Part shown: positions 1-22,849 of the stretch, in pieces
Layout of the letters: each line of letters starts with the position of its first letter
How positions within the stretch are numbered: position 1 is the first letter of the stretch
From: Chanos chanos
Lineage: Eukaryota; Chordata; Actinopteri; Gonorynchiformes; Chanidae
Direction of reading: 5' to 3'
Assembly (NCBI RefSeq): GCF_902362185.1
Contig: NC_044509.1
Coordinates: 9,513,366-9,577,365, forward strand
DNA: 64,000 nt
Notes under the pieces: model-generated
The model's database searches: none
What the model was told of the DNA's origin: nothing
Seen by the model: the letters and a program-made list of their open reading frames with translations, nothing else
Translations under genes and position numbers: made by a program

Positions 1-767
1 TATTAATATAAAGATGTTATTAACATTAAATTGGCCATTGAGGCTGTTGCATAATACTACAGTATCAACAACAACATCTCAAATTTGACAGTACAATGTC
101 ATCTATGTCAGCATGTATTTCCTGTTGTGGCCACTTTGCTTTGGCAAGAATTTTTTTTATTTTTTAAATCTAATTTCATAGCAAACCTTTTCTCCTTTAT
201 TTGGAGAATGGTATGGACCTCGAGTGACACTGCGTTAACAGATAGTAATATTTTTCCCATTCCCTGGCCTTAACAGGTCCCTTAATTTCACAACTGATGG
301 TGTTAAAAATGTAAAAAATAAATAAATAAATAAATAAATAAAAAAATTACTGATCTCCAAAGACAAGATCTCAATCTCAGGACTCATAAAGTTCTTCTTT
401 TTACTTTTGGATGACTTTTTTTGTAAATGACTCCTCTGGACAAATGTGGTTGGACCCCTAGCCTTATATGGTATTTTGGGGGTTGTTGATTATGCTAATT
501 CCCAGTTCTCATGAACGCACACTCATTTATGACACGGTGGTGTTCATTATGTTCACACTGATCATTTCAGTCAGTTTTATGAAGTTATGAGCATTAGTTG
601 GCTCTAATGTGGCAAACTCATAGAATTCCACCTGACAAATAAAAAGTAAGTAAGATAACGATACAACAGTGTTCTTGAACGAGGCCCAGTGCCGGAAACA
701 TTTTGACATGAAATTAAGATGGTTATCTTCAATAATGTTGTAACTTTCTGTGAAAATATACACGCAC
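1..767. other. Left edge, downstream side of the galactosidase-like gene
   Basis: This stretch lies beyond the last exon of the minus-strand GLB1L2-like gene that I can read with confidence. It holds an (AATA)n run near 317-345. A possible terminal exon at about 600-635 has a clear acceptor (minus strand) but reads only nine codons before a stop. I looked on the minus strand for the family's C-terminal 'NGxNLGRYW' block and did not find it. Confidence 0.5.
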
Positions 768-3700
768 CTTTCGATAAAGCTTGGGGTCAGATCCAGACTA
801 CGAATTACGAAATTTCTTAGTGGTGAATTATTAAGTAAGATGTCTCCAACAAGACCTGAAAAAGAACAAATACATTCTAACTATTCTGAAGTATTTTACT
901 TGTATATGAAATATAACGCCTAGAAAAACTGGCGAGGTGTCGTGCTTGATAAAGAACATAAAGAAAGATTATACTAGGCATCGGTCACCTATGTTGTTCA
1001 CAGTGTGGTCTGTGTTACAGAATTACAAGAATTTCCTCTGTCATCACGTGAAGGAGATTAATAGGCTCCACAGTACCTTTACGCTGGCTGTCCAAGGCTT
1101 TTCCATAATTCACACGACCACAGTTCTCCACAAGTAAGCTCAGTGTTCGCTCACCCTACACACACAAAAAAAAGATTAACAGTAAGCTTAGACACTTTGA
1201 GTAACACATATACAATTATTTTAAAAAATACAGGACACACTGTTGAGGGAAAACATTTGCAATTTCAAACAGCATTCATAAGTTGCTCAATGAACTCTCC
1301 TCTTTCAGAACCATTTTTCCATTTCAGTGTGTCATAGACCGTGAAGTGACAAACATTAGAAAACCTATGTCAAATACCTAAAAGTCACAGGTTTAGCTGT
1401 GTGCTCAGACATTGTGTTACAGCTGAGCTGCTCTGTAATGTAGCACGCACTTTAATTATGTTTTCTCTCCATAAAACAAAGATCCTGAGCAAAAAATCCT
1501 CTGGAAATATTTGAAAGACTTATTCTTTCTGGATCTATGATTATTCAGTATTCTATTAAAAATATTATACCTTCCCATCAGGAACAGCTAATTCCAAAGT
1601 CTTGAACTCAAAAACACCAATGAAACTCCTGTCCACAAACACCTGAAGAGACATTTAATACAGTTAAGGTTACAATTAAGGCAGACACACAAATATTTGA
1701 AGGTGACTGTTTAAAGCCTGTCAATGAGCAGTTCACCCAATTATAGCTAATTCTCAATGGCCACTTATATTGAAAAAAGACATTTATACTGTGCTGAATG
1801 GTTTACAAGTTGACTGAATGGTTTACAAATTCTCCTTAGGCAGACCTGGGAAGAAGGAGCTTCCACACAGTTGATATTCTCATGTCTAGGAGATAGTGAC
1901 AGTTGAATGTTCAAGGAAGCACTCACCAGAGCCCTGTCTCTAACGTTGTTTCCAGATCTTAAACTGCCTCCACTGGTGATAGTTGTCTCATAGAGAGTGT
2001 ATCCATACGACTGGCCATTCCCATTGTTCACAGGGAGATTCTCCATGTTAACAGGAGTCTGAGTTTTAAAAGGCTTTTGAGAGCAAGAGAAATATGGGAT
2101 TAACCTGGTGACAACATACGCCTCCATTTAACTTGTTTTAACTCAAATTGATTTAACATATCTCTTAAGGTAACTGAAAAAAATCAAATAAGCGTCACTA
2201 ACATAAGACGGCTACATCTAGCCGTGACTTTGTATTTGTAATGCACTGGAGTGGTTTAACAATACTGTAGTGTTACAGGCACAAAGCCATACACCACAAA
2301 AGACACAGTGAATGAACTGTAATACCCTGCGGGCCAATAATGATCCAGACTAAGCTGAGCATACCGTGTGTGTAAACGGTAAGACATCCCATAGAGACAG
2401 GTGCTGGAACATGATGGCTGCTTCGTATCTGTCTTTAGCGTGGAGGACTGGCATATCCGGGAGCTTTACACCTCATGCATTCAGAACAGTTTGAAATCAG
2501 ACAAATTCTCAAATCAAAACCATTAAAACCTTTCAGTAGTAAGAGCACAGAACAAATCAGCTCATTGTGATATATATACCGTAAATTCTCAAATAGTGGC
2601 CGGGGCCTTTATTTACGTCAACCGAAGAAAGAACTTGGCCTTTATTTGAGGCAGGCTATTATTAGAGACAGGCCATTATTTAATGGGCTACTATGATCTT
2701 CAAGATCATAATGCAAACGAACCAGCGCGGATTGTTTTAAGTTTAAGCTACAATGTGAGATTGATTAATTAAGCTAATGCAATATACATATCTCTATATT
2801 GCATCAGCTTGTGTGCAATGCACAATAAAGTTTAGCACACACACCTCACAAAAGTGGATATTTCATGAGCATTCAAACTGCAGAATTTTCACGGTCATTT
2901 TAATGTACCAATATTACCTGAATTTGGAGACAGAACGAAGAGCACAATTATCGACAGATTAAAACCATCTGTGGATATTGCAAATGATGCCATAGTTTAC
3001 AAAGAACACAAAATGAAATTGGCAATCATTTACTATATTTACATTGATTAGTGTTAATTATTCTGTGAACTATTTGTTTTATTGTTAATCAAGGAGGATA
3101 AACGGGAACAGGTTGAAATAATGAGAGGTTTAGAGATAAAATTTGTTCCTCTGTTTCCAGCTCCCTGGCCAACATGTCCCTACCGTACCGACGGCATCTA
3201 AAATCCGACATTTTTTCACTTCCGTGACTTTTCCCAAGTACCGTTAAGACGTGCTGTTATGAAATAGAAATAATGAAATAACGCATAGGAAATAGGAAGG
3301 AGAGTTTTGGCAGTGATGTCCCTGAATACTAATAATGGGCCATTAACACACATAGTCCTACAGCAACCACAAACCATGTGAGTTAGAACACTATCAGTAC
3401 GGTGTTTCTGTTAGCCTAAAAAGTGAAAAGAATAGCAACAGAGAGGTGAGCATAATTACCGTATGTGGCTGTACTGATGTAAATAATGCTGTTGAAATAT
3501 GATGAATTTACCACCTGAGCCCTTCTGTAGTTTTTTAATTTTTTTTTTACCTGGCCTGTACTTGGGAGCGGCCTTTATTTGCCCAGACAGGCGACATCCC
3601 TGGCTATAATTTGAGACCCAGCGTTTATTTGGGAATTTACGGTATGTATATATTGGTATGGCCAGTTGTAGATATCAAATTTGATATGGTCAGTTTGTTT

Positions 3701-6700
3701 CTCACATTTAGAGCTAAATTCTGTTTCTGGTCCAATGTAGTTAATGACAATTGCTTATTGAAACTGAAATTTGCAAGAGAACATGCAAGGAAAAGCAACG
3801 TGAGCGTTTCTGTCACTTACTTTGGTAATGGCTGAAGAGATCCCTGAGGAGGTGATACTTCGGAGTGTAATCTCCGGCTTCAGACAAAGGTGCGTCATAA
3901 TCTGGAAGAGCAGGATGATTATAATAAGATTGACAATGCACAGTCTAAAGTCAACACATCAAGAATAACAAACCAACGCTGAATCAATTGGCTCAACTGA
4001 AGGCTCGCTTTCAAACAGATGTATCAATACCACTTGGTCATAAACAATACATTGTTCTTGTGCTCTATTTCTCTCCAAATTCTTTCCAAATGTGCTACTG
4101 GCCGAGTTGTTATCTGTTCAACAATAGGGTGCGGCTGCCGGTACTTGCTCGGTGGTCTTATATTGCTGTGTTTTTAGTGGTCATAAGAACCACAGCCACA
4201 GAAGTCACAGACAAGCAAAGAGTTGTGTCAGAAAAAGCAAAGCTCATATAAACCAAGTTCTTTTAAGCCATATGACAATGTAGGGACATTGTAGAAAGCC
4301 GTATAAAAGAAAAGCAACCAACCGTAGCTTGTGATTAATGGCTTGTAGGATGGGTTATCCGCTGCCCCATTCATGAAGCCAAAGTTAGTGCCACCATGAA
4401 ACATATACAGATTGATAGACATGCCACGTCTCAAAATCTCCCTCACCACGGCAATCATATCTGTCAAGCAGAGATGTTATTTCAGTTCATCATGAAACAA
4501 AACAAGTTGTCCAAAACCTCAATTGCAGGCTTAATCATGAAAAATATTAGATTCATTACATTACACTTACACATTTTTATGTGCCTTTTATGTACTGTTT
4601 CTTTCCTGTATTCTAAAATGTCATATTCATTTTATTGAAAAAAGACATATAAGACAAAGATCTTAGAATGATAATCTTACCCTCAGCAGGAAAAACATGA
4701 TGAAGATCACCCCATCCATCAAACCATCCGGTCCAGTACTCCATCACCAATGTTGGGCTCTTTGGCTATTAAATGAAGGTGTACGAACAAAAAAAAAAGA
4801 TGCTCTTTTATGTTTCATTAAACAAGCACTATATTTTACCAAAATAAAATCCATCCATTAGGCTATACCTGTACAGCCTCTAGCTGCTTAATGTCATTGT
4901 GGTTCAGCTTCTGAAAATTAATAGTCCTGAGAACTAGAAGACAGGAAAGGGGAAAAAACAGTGTAAACATAGCAGAGACCTTCAGTAGCCATACTTTCAT
5001 AGTTTGATCGAAGTAAAGAATTAATTTAACCGTTGTTCACAAAAACAAAGCACTTGGTAAACGTATACATAAAATAGTATACAGAGATAGAAAGTACCTC
5101 CACTGAGTCCTCCATTCATTAACCCGTCATGGTTATCACAGGTTAGGAGAAGTTCACTAATACCTCTGGACTCCAGAGCCTAAGTAAGGAGAAATCAAAT
5201 GCTTGCTGAACTAATACTAGATCTGCTATGAGACACTTTGGTATAGAAATGACCTCTCCTAAGGTTGTGGACATTTCTACTGCTAGCTCTACACTTTGCC
5301 ATTTTCTGACTTTTGTATGTGTGTAAGGGTGTAGTTGTGCATAAACACAAACTGAGGAGTGTACTTGTGTGCATGTTTGCGTGTCCACTGTATCATCACA
5401 TTTTCAAAATGAAGTCCATACCTCTTTAATAAAGGGCATGTAATTGGCATCCTCTGCAAAAGATCCATATTCGTTTTCCACTTGCACCGCAATTATAGGG
5501 CCACCTTTCTTGAACTAGAATATACAAACATGTAGAATGACCAGGTGTACAACACAGTGTCAGTCATTATTGCTTTATTGTCCTGAATCCGCTGCTGTCA
5601 TCTATCTATCTATCTATCTATCTATATATCTGATTCATGGAAAAAGACAGTGCCATCCTATAATGGAGAAAAAGTTTAACTGATAAATTGTCAGTGTGGA
5701 AACCTGGATGTGTTTCGCATCAAACAAACATTATTGTATCGTGCTTGGACTGTTTGATTACATCTCAGAATGTAGTCAGGAAGTGATTTAGACTAATGAC
5801 CTGAATAACCTTGGATAATGAAGTAGTTTTAGAGACTGGATATTCTAGCAATCACATTTGCATTTGACTGGATGGAGTGAATGCTAGTAACGTTACCAAG
5901 CCAAGAGTCAATTTACCTGAAATGGGACAACTTTTGGAATTAGCTTGTTGAAGAAGACATTCACTGCTTCAGTGAAACCTGGGTAGGTTGTTCTCACCTT
6001 CATCTGCTCATCACGGAGGAGCCAGCTATAGATGTTTTGAAAATGTTACCACACCCCTCAATGTGCTGTCAACGGTTTATCAAACATCCCTTTTTATGAA
6101 CAGCAAAGAGCACAAGGTATTAAATGAACAGAGATGATGAACAACAACAATGAAAGAAGATTATCAATTAACAACGATCTACAGTAACAACAAAGTATTC
6201 AGGCTTGACTATTTAATTACCTATTTAGTTTTGTGTCAGCTGCTCTTCCAGTTACAACAGCATCTTCTGTTACTAGATCAAGTACCTCCTCTGTTCTCAC
6301 ATTAGCACTCTCGAACTTATTATAACAGCATTAGTCTTGGAATTTTTTCGCTCAACAAGCCTCTGTCTGCAAGTCTCGGTTTGTGAAAGACGGTTATTTT
6401 GCTGGGACAGGAAGTTTGGCTTTGCCAGACCACTTTAATGATTAGCCTAGCTCTACTGACAACTCTCAGAACGTTATCTGAAACACCGTTTGTGTGACTT
6501 TAATAATCGCCAAACAACGTGAGCCCGCAGCATTAGCGTGCACCAGGAAAGTCTCTCTAGATACATGGCTAATTATTAAGCCACGTATTGATATAGCTAT
6601 ATAATTATGAACAGCAAAAGCTTACCTTGGCAACCCTCCAAGATCTAGTTCAGAGCATACATACGGCCCTGGGCGTAGAATCACCCAGAGACCCAGCTCT

Positions 6701-8363
6701 TCCGCCAACTGTAGGAAAGCCCTGAGAAAGCAGCAGATGGACACTGGATTACATAGTTTGGTGAATCTGTCCACCTTAAGACACAGATATCTCAAATCCA
6801 GGTACTTTAAACAGAGATTGTTCCTCATTTAAACTCTGTAGGATTGATCCTGAAACAAAATAATCCCATCTGGTGTTTGCCAATGTAAACAAATCACTGG
6901 TTACTTTCAAAGTTTCGAAACTCCATATTGGCAATGATTCAGCCAAACGCTGACAGGCATCAGGGTTTGGTTTTTTTTTTTTTTTTTTCTTCAGGAGTTG
7001 CAATGTGAAGCCTGTTGTTATGGAAATTGTTCTCTTGTGTAATGAGGACATCTACATTGTATTCCCTTAAGTCTGAAACCCCAGTTAATGATGATACCAT
7101 GAACCAAACAAGCATGAGGAAACACATCCCACCTGATTAAAAACACACACAATGCCGTCAAGGGACAGCATACCTGCCGTGTTATATTTATCTTCATAAA
7201 GAGGTGCTAAAACTCTTCTCAATACAGTGTTTTTCACATAAGCTATATGCCATACGCTGTCAAAAGACTTTTACATGGAGCAAACTGACAATACAGTCCA
7301 GATGAAAAAAAACCCTCAAAACATTCCATTTAACATTTTTACTGGTACATGAAAGATATATATATATATATATACATACATATACTTTATTGCAATTATA
7401 TACTGGATCATATAGTATACCCTGAAGCAGTCAGAGCTCTATTTACTATAATATCCATCTAGTTTCTTCTAATGCTATTTAAAGCACAACAAATAAAGAA
7501 AAGAGGATGACTCTTACTCTAAGTCAAGCTGTCCTCGGAACTGAAAAGAGCCTCTCTCAGGTTCATGCAGACTCCACGGCACATAACTGAAAGTGTAATG
7601 GACTCAGTCTTAGTCAGATGCAAAATGACTAATGCAACTCAGATGCAAATTATAATAGTGTTGTGGTTCATTAAGCTACAACAAACACCTACGTAGTAAG
7701 TGTATTGATACCACAGGCCTTCATCTTCATTAGTCTATCTTTCCAGTAGGCTCTGGGTACCCGGAAGTAGTGGACAGAGCCTCCCAGTATGCGGAATGGC
7801 TCTCCTTCTAGATTGAACTGGGAAGAGTTGACGCTCAGTCCAACTCTTCTGACAACTTGTACTCTTCCTCTCTGAGTACTAAAAAAAGGGACATTATACA
7901 GATTCACATAATGCAGTCACATTAGGTAGTGTGCATTAAGAGCATAATGTTATTGAATGTTAAAAGTACAATGCACCAAACATTTATGCTGAATTTAAAG
8001 TGAATATTAATCTTGAAGGACGGCTGAGTTGAAAGAAGGAGTTTCAAGTCTGTGGTCCATGAGATTGCAAAAGCTAAACAGAGGCTGTTTTTGTCAGAGT
8101 AAAAAAAATTGTCTACTCAGTCTATAATATCCATTGAGCACTTCTCGTTCAGTGACCGACCTGCAGGTATTACCAACTTAGAATAATACAAAGGAAAATG
8201 GACAATCAAAGTAATATACATAAATGCATGCCCACGTATCAAAAAGAGTGCAACTTTCCTAAGAGTCTTACCCCATGTGTCGGAAAATGATGAAACCTGC
8301 GATAGTCAAAAAGAGAACAAAATAACGTCTTTTATGGGCACTCCTTACGGTAAGAACGACCAT
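768..8363 (-). CDS. glb1l2: GLB1L2/GLB1L3-like beta-galactosidase family protein (16 exons read, C-terminus not found)
   Basis: This is a glycoside hydrolase family 35 protein related to lysosomal beta-galactosidase. Exons, in minus-strand order: 8272-8363, 7693-7878, 7518-7586, 6626-6721, 5917-6025, 5422-5514, 5098-5179, 4869-4933, 4681-4765, 4323-4460, 3821-3901, 2365-2471, 1927-2073, 1571-1642, 1077-1155, 768-855. All junctions have GT-AG ends and keep one frame for about 529 codons. The N-terminus has a short hydrophobic stretch after basic residues (signal or signal-anchor). Around residue 60 comes [18 protein letters not shown] supplies the predicted acid/base Glu199 and [10 protein letters not shown] the predicted nucleophile Glu273, followed by [14 protein letters not shown]. 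Both catalytic glutamates are present, so the catalytic barrel looks functional. Human GLB1L2 is about 636 residues, so roughly 100 C-terminal residues (jelly-roll end with NGQNLGRYW) are unaccounted for. GLB1L2 and GLB1L3 are hard to separate; the [16 protein letters not shown] and [10 protein letters not shown] stretches resemble GLB1L2 most. Substrate is not known from sequence. Confidence 0.88.
2577..3644. mobile_element. Non-autonomous DNA transposon with TA target duplication, in an intron of the galactosidase-like gene
   Basis: The ends are inverted repeats: CCGTAAATTCTCAAATA on the left and the reverse complement of TATTTGGGAATTTACGG on the right, 16 of 17 matching. Both are flanked by TA. 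Similar GGCCTTTATTT stretches lie inside each end. About 1.07 kb long with no transposase reading frame. The TA duplication suggests a Tc1/mariner-like mechanism, but I do not recognise the family. It makes up most of the intron between exons 3821-3901 and 2365-2471. Confidence 0.75.
5600..5625. repeat. (TCTA)n microsatellite
   Basis: About six copies of a tetranucleotide repeat (TCTA/ATCT), in the intron upstream of exon 5422-5514 of the galactosidase-like gene. Confidence 0.85.
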
Positions 8364-9533
8364 CGATCTGTGTTCAAAAACTATCAAGAGATAAAATCAG
8401 ATCTGAACAAAACAAAAACATCGCCTGTGACAAACAGGTAACCCGCGGGAGAACAAGTTGTTAGAGCGTATACTTCTAATCCTGCTATATTCTAAAGGCA
8501 GCAGACGGGCAACTTTTCCAGAGCTATGCACCACCCAGACACTACCACGGAGAACCGAGGCTTCTGTGAGCCCTGCTCGAAACTGTCGCACTTTTTGAAA
8601 ACTACACATCCCTAACTAGCCCGGACATGACTGTTGCGCAGGCGCATAAGCAGTAGGCCTGGAAGCAGTCTGCAGTTCTGTTGTTTTGAGAGGTTGGGAA
8701 TATTGATATAAACTTTTAAAGCGTGAGACAGAGACCTCTAAATAGGAGCGGGCGTATGAGGTATGATATGATAAAACGTAACACAAGAATATGTTTCAAG
8801 GAAAAAAATTCAATAATATTTAACTTAGCCCTCTCACTATTAGCTTCCTAGCTGTTTTGCTACTGAGCAGTCAGAGTCAGCATAGATTGCTCGATGTTTA
8901 CAACTTGCTAGCTGGATAAAGATGTTCCGTCGTCACGTACGTTGTTAGCATGTGTAGTCTCTTAGACGGGGTTTTGTGCATTAAGCGTGGTTCTTGTAAT
9001 CATGCATGACACTTTAATATTCGAACAGGATGGCACCTCGTCTATTCTAAGATTACTGTTTTATTGGAGTGTCCGAACAATTGTCAACTGCCTTTTCGAT
9101 TGTGTACCTACCTAGTCAAGTACAAAACATGGTTATACCAACCAGCTCATGCAGCCGGTCATTCATACATGTCAGTGAATTGATATATATAAGTAGAATA
9201 TTAGTTATCCGAGCGGTAACAGAATTATCTAGATCAATGACTGGTTGCTTTGACGAGTTCTGTGTCAGGTGACCCTTGGTCATGTCAGCTTGATTTGTAC
9301 ATGTGCAAGAAACAGTATCTGTGTTGTACAGAGCATGTTAGTAACGTAACACTGGCCTTTTTAGAGGGGTATTAAGAACTGCAGTGATTTCATATCTATC
9401 AAATTAGCTCCGTGTTAATTTATAATTTACCTAATCATAATCACTGGATACCCAATAATTGATTTTCACATTTTCATTTTTTAAATGCGCACATGAATGT
9501 TGCTGCTGTAGAGAACAATTTTTTTTTTTACAG
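8364..9533. promoter_or_regulatory. Divergent promoter region between the GLB1L2-like gene and EI24
   Basis: The minus-strand start codon of the galactosidase-like gene (8363) and the first recognisable EI24 exon on the plus strand (9534) face away from each other across about 1.2 kb. The stretch around 8430-8760 is richer in CpG than the introns on either side. EI24 must have an upstream untranslated exon, because the exon at 9534 starts at a splice acceptor (TTTACAG). I could not place that first exon. No TATA box stood out. Confidence 0.5.
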
Positions 9534-13988
<4,455 letters not shown>

Positions 13989-15455
13989 ACACAGCAGAGT
14001 TTCAAAAGCGCATCCGAGATTGGAGACCTCTGTTCCAATGCATTCGGATGCAGAGCGTGAATGCGGGATCTTTCTGAGCTGGAGAGGTTGTTTGGAAATT
14101 GATTTTTTTTTTTTTTTGTCCTTTCTATGTAATTTGTCAGCCCATTCAGTGTCCTTGTGGAGGATCAATCTGGTTTGTTTTTAATGTGAATGACTCACAA
14201 ATTGGCATTTGACTGCCCTGTGCCTCAGTGAAAAAAAAAAAAAAAAACACACACACACAGAAACACGTAAGGTGATATATTTGGCTCTTTTGTGTGGTTT
14301 TGTTATCTGTTTTGTACTTGTCACGTGCCATTTGAATGATTTAAGCATTTTCGAATACACAACCCACATGTTCGCGTACACATATAATTTCTCTTACCCA
14401 AGTCTACACGTTTACCACCGTTCCTCTTTTTAACAGTTTAATCGCCTTACCTTACGATTTTACGGTAATTCTTTTTTTTTTTTTTATCTGGTGTTGGAGA
14501 AAGGGGCATCAGAAGCGACTATGTCTTTTTAAATCTATGTACAGTACGTTGTCCTGGTGACACAGATGGTAGTGGCTTACTGGCTGTTTAATTTGTGTGG
14601 TAAATCATTGGAGCCAAGTAACAAAATTCCTGTCATGGTCTTGAACAGAAGCAGGTACAGGACTAATGTCATGCTGGTATCCCAAGCCAGAGAAGCAGAA
14701 TACACAGCAGTGATGTTTTCCTGTGATGCACTGGATGTTTCTTAAAAAAAACAAAACAAAAAACAAATAAGCTGTTTTTTAAAATTAGGTTGTCACTTCA
14801 TACAGATGGCATCTGCTTTTACTGATGAAATTCCATAAAAAACAAAAAAACAAAAGGGATATGTTTTGACAGTGACTGCTTTCTAGGGAATATCATTGTA
14901 ACGTTTAAGCAAGGGAGCTGGTTTTAACCCCCTGCTTGATCCATTTCAACCTTTGTTCTGCGGTTTGATGTCAAGTGAAACAAACCAACAATTTTTTTTT
15001 TTTTTTTGAAGGTATGCACAAGTTAAGCTTTAGGATTCTGCTGCTGGGACAGATGACACTGCCAAACTGCTAAACGCATTCAGTTTAACTCATTTAGATC
15101 AAGCCAGTACCAAGTTCTGGTGAGCAGTGGTGTGTCTAAGTCTGAGTTTTATAGATAGAAACAAATGGGGGGGTAGTCTTTATCTCCCGCTTTTGGAAAT
15201 CCTCTGTCTCTGTTGCTAAAATACAAAATCTCAAAGGGGTTTTGAATGTCCTACCTGAAGCACATGCTGAGTCACCAGTCTCATTGTCGGTGTATCTGAT
15301 GGGAAGAGAAGGTGTGAGTTTTTTCCGAAATGGTCTATAATTACTGATTATTGTAAGAAGTGCATAGTGTTACGTATGCAGATTGATCTTTGTGAGTGAA
15401 GTTTTGTAAAAGTATTACACATTATTTCAATAAAATTTGTCTGTATGCACTATTT
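13989..15455 (+). other. ei24: EI24 3' untranslated region
   Basis: About 1.45 kb of AT-rich sequence with poly-T and poly-A runs and no splice signals follows the EI24 stop codon. A consensus AATAAA polyadenylation signal is at 15429-15434, the likely transcript end. Confidence 0.7.
15429..15434 (+). terminator. ei24: Polyadenylation signal AATAAA, EI24
   Basis: A perfect AATAAA on the coding strand, about 1.44 kb after the stop codon and before the sequence resembling EI24 exon 6 begins. Confidence 0.65.
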
Positions 15456-15799
15456 TTCATGAGTGTTTTATTTGTGTGTGTGTGAGTGTGAAGATTACAC
15501 ACGAATGCACACAGAGCTTCTTTCTCTTATTTTTTTTTCTTTCTATGAAAATCTATGAAATAATCTTTGTATAGTTAAATCAAAACCGTACACAGTTGAT
15601 GAGATTGATCGATGTGATCAGAGCAGAATTTTAACAGCTGCAGATGTCCGAAAGCAAGGACAGAAACTCTGAACTTTGCTACAGGAATTGAATCAAAGCA
15701 GATATCAACTCGATCTTCATCTCATTCAGTTTCCTCACTGGCTCCACAGTTAAAACAATCAATTGGAAAATCTTGCATGGAGGTCCTTTCTTTGCAGGA

Positions 15800-16170
15800 G
15801 GTTGCTCATGGTAACATTTGTGATGAAACAGGTGGCCTGTTCTCGTCCTACCATCTTTTTATGCTCAAATGACCCTTTTCTGCATGGAAATCTGTGTTCA
15901 TGGTTGGAGTTTATGCTGTTCATGTGTGCTCAGTAAAAAATTTGTGCTATTTGGTTTCAGGCAAGCCTGTCCAACCTGATGTCTGTGATTTGTTGTTGAC
16001 TGATAACTGTCTCTTTTTCTCTAGAGTTACGCTCATTTGGTTGTTACTTCATTCTCCAAAACAAGTCATGCTCTGGAATCTAAACAATAGGCCAATGAAG
16101 AGAAGTCTCACAATAAATATACTCTTGATGTAATTTATTCTGGCAGTCAAATGCATCACATTACTGACTA
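15800..16170 (+). pseudogene. Decayed duplicate of the EI24 exon 6 region
   Basis: Sequence at 15885-15990 resembles EI24 exon 6 with its 3' splice junction. GCATGGxAATxTGTGxTCATGG, TGGTTGGAGTT, TGTGCT, CAGT and the exon-end block GCTATTTGGTTTCAG are all found in the same order. The copy continues into the following intron (GCAAGCCTGTCC against GTGAGCCTGTCC). Internal pieces are lost, and the donor GT is now GC. Nothing else of EI24 is clear here, so this is a partial local duplication that has decayed, not a second gene. The exact ends are uncertain. Confidence 0.6.
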
Positions 16171-16519
16171 AGAGTACAGATCTAGGACGACTCTAAGTCT
16201 TTAACCGTCTTAATAACCGTCCTAACACAGTGACACATGTGAGACCAGAGCTAGTCTACTTATTTAAAAGAGAAATACTTCGCTCTCGGAAATAGAATAG
16301 TCAATGTGGACCACTATCGACAGTAGTCTTCTCATCATAATTCTATGACTCTTGCCGAACCATGCCTGGCTAAGGACACGTCACTTCTGAAGCGTCAAGA
16401 GGAACTTGACAGACTGGTTCATGGTTTGAGTGACGGGTGTAAAACGAATCAGGGAATACGCTTTGAGGTTGACATCACTTCGTAGCCAATAAGCAGAAGC
16501 TCTACGTGTCTGGGCGGGT

Positions 16520-16601
16520 TGTGATGCATAGAGGGTTGTGTGTGGGAAAGTGAGTGTGTGTAACAGGAGCCGAGTGGTTGAACTGCCGATGAAATAAACT
16601 G
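16520..16601 (+). other. stt3a: Probable STT3A untranslated first exon
   Basis: The stretch ends at a good donor (CTG/GTAAATACC at 16602) and is followed by an intron that ends at the acceptor before 17346. The 5' limit is a guess. Upstream sequence (15460-16519) holds the EI24 relic and otherwise nothing recognised. Confidence 0.4.
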
Positions 16602-17270
16602 GTAAATACCACGATTTCTCTTAGAATTGCTTTTAGATAGTTCTGAATATTCAGTTCTTTAAACTGAGGTCATTTGGTCGCACATATTTTTTAAAGCAAC
16701 CTAAAACCTGTGGAACTGAGACCGAGCTAGCTAGTTAGCACTATAGGAAAATGTTCATTTATGGCTTAGACTATTTCAGTAACGTGAAATGGCATGCATT
16801 CAGGAAATGAATGGAATATTATGCACAATAGAGAACTTTATAAAAGCGGCCAGCAAGTATAATTATGTCCGCACATTTTGCCCGCGAGCTAATGAAAAGA
16901 GCACGGATGTGTCAATGCAAGATATCCTTATCCAGATTTCTTAGCCAACGTAGCTAACCCGGTAGTGCATTGGAATTTTATTGCAACTTGACATAGTCGA
17001 ATATAGCAGTGTCCTATAGTTCCTTACCTATCTACAACGTCAGTGACCTGGAAAAATATCTATTTCATGTTTGTATTCCAAGTCTGTCAACATTTCAGCT
17101 GCCGCGCCTTACAATACTGACGTAAAGTTCTATAGGTTTTTTTTTCCCCTTTGTCGGAGTAAACGCTGTCGTGGACATAATGGGTGTGCATGAGTACCCG
17201 AACTTTTACAGAGATCAGCTCTGTTTCCTCTGTGTTTCCGAATAAATATAAGCTATCTGTGCACCCATAG

Positions 17271-22529
<5,259 letters not shown>

Positions 22530-22818
22530 AGAGGAAGCTGAAGACACCGAACATTCACACACCCTTTTAACACGCAGCACTGAATGCCTTCCCCCCCAAG
22601 ATCAGATAATGAGTGTGAATAATTTTTATACTTGCGTTGTAATGGCAGAAAGAGATTTTTGTTTCATACTTTTTTTTTTTTTTTTTTTTTCAGTTTGATT
22701 TACAAATGTGAGATTTCATCTGGAATGGAAGGACAGGGTGTTAAATACGTCCAGGCTCCAGTAAATAAGTAATTTCTGCTAGCAGTGGCCGGCCAATTCA
22801 TTTGTCTGTGAGCTGTAA

Positions 22819-22824
22819 AATAAA
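22819..22824 (+). terminator. stt3a: Polyadenylation signal AATAAA, STT3A
   Basis: A perfect AATAAA lies about 290 bases after the STT3A stop codon, giving a short 3' UTR. Confidence 0.7.
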
Positions 22825-22849
22825 TGGAGTGAATGGGATTAAAGTGATG

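Noticed and set aside
2365-3901. Apparent frame break between two exons of the galactosidase-like gene
   Set aside because: Using the acceptor at 2472 (ATGAG/GTGTAAAG) in place of the nearer AAAG restores the frame as SVKLPDMP.
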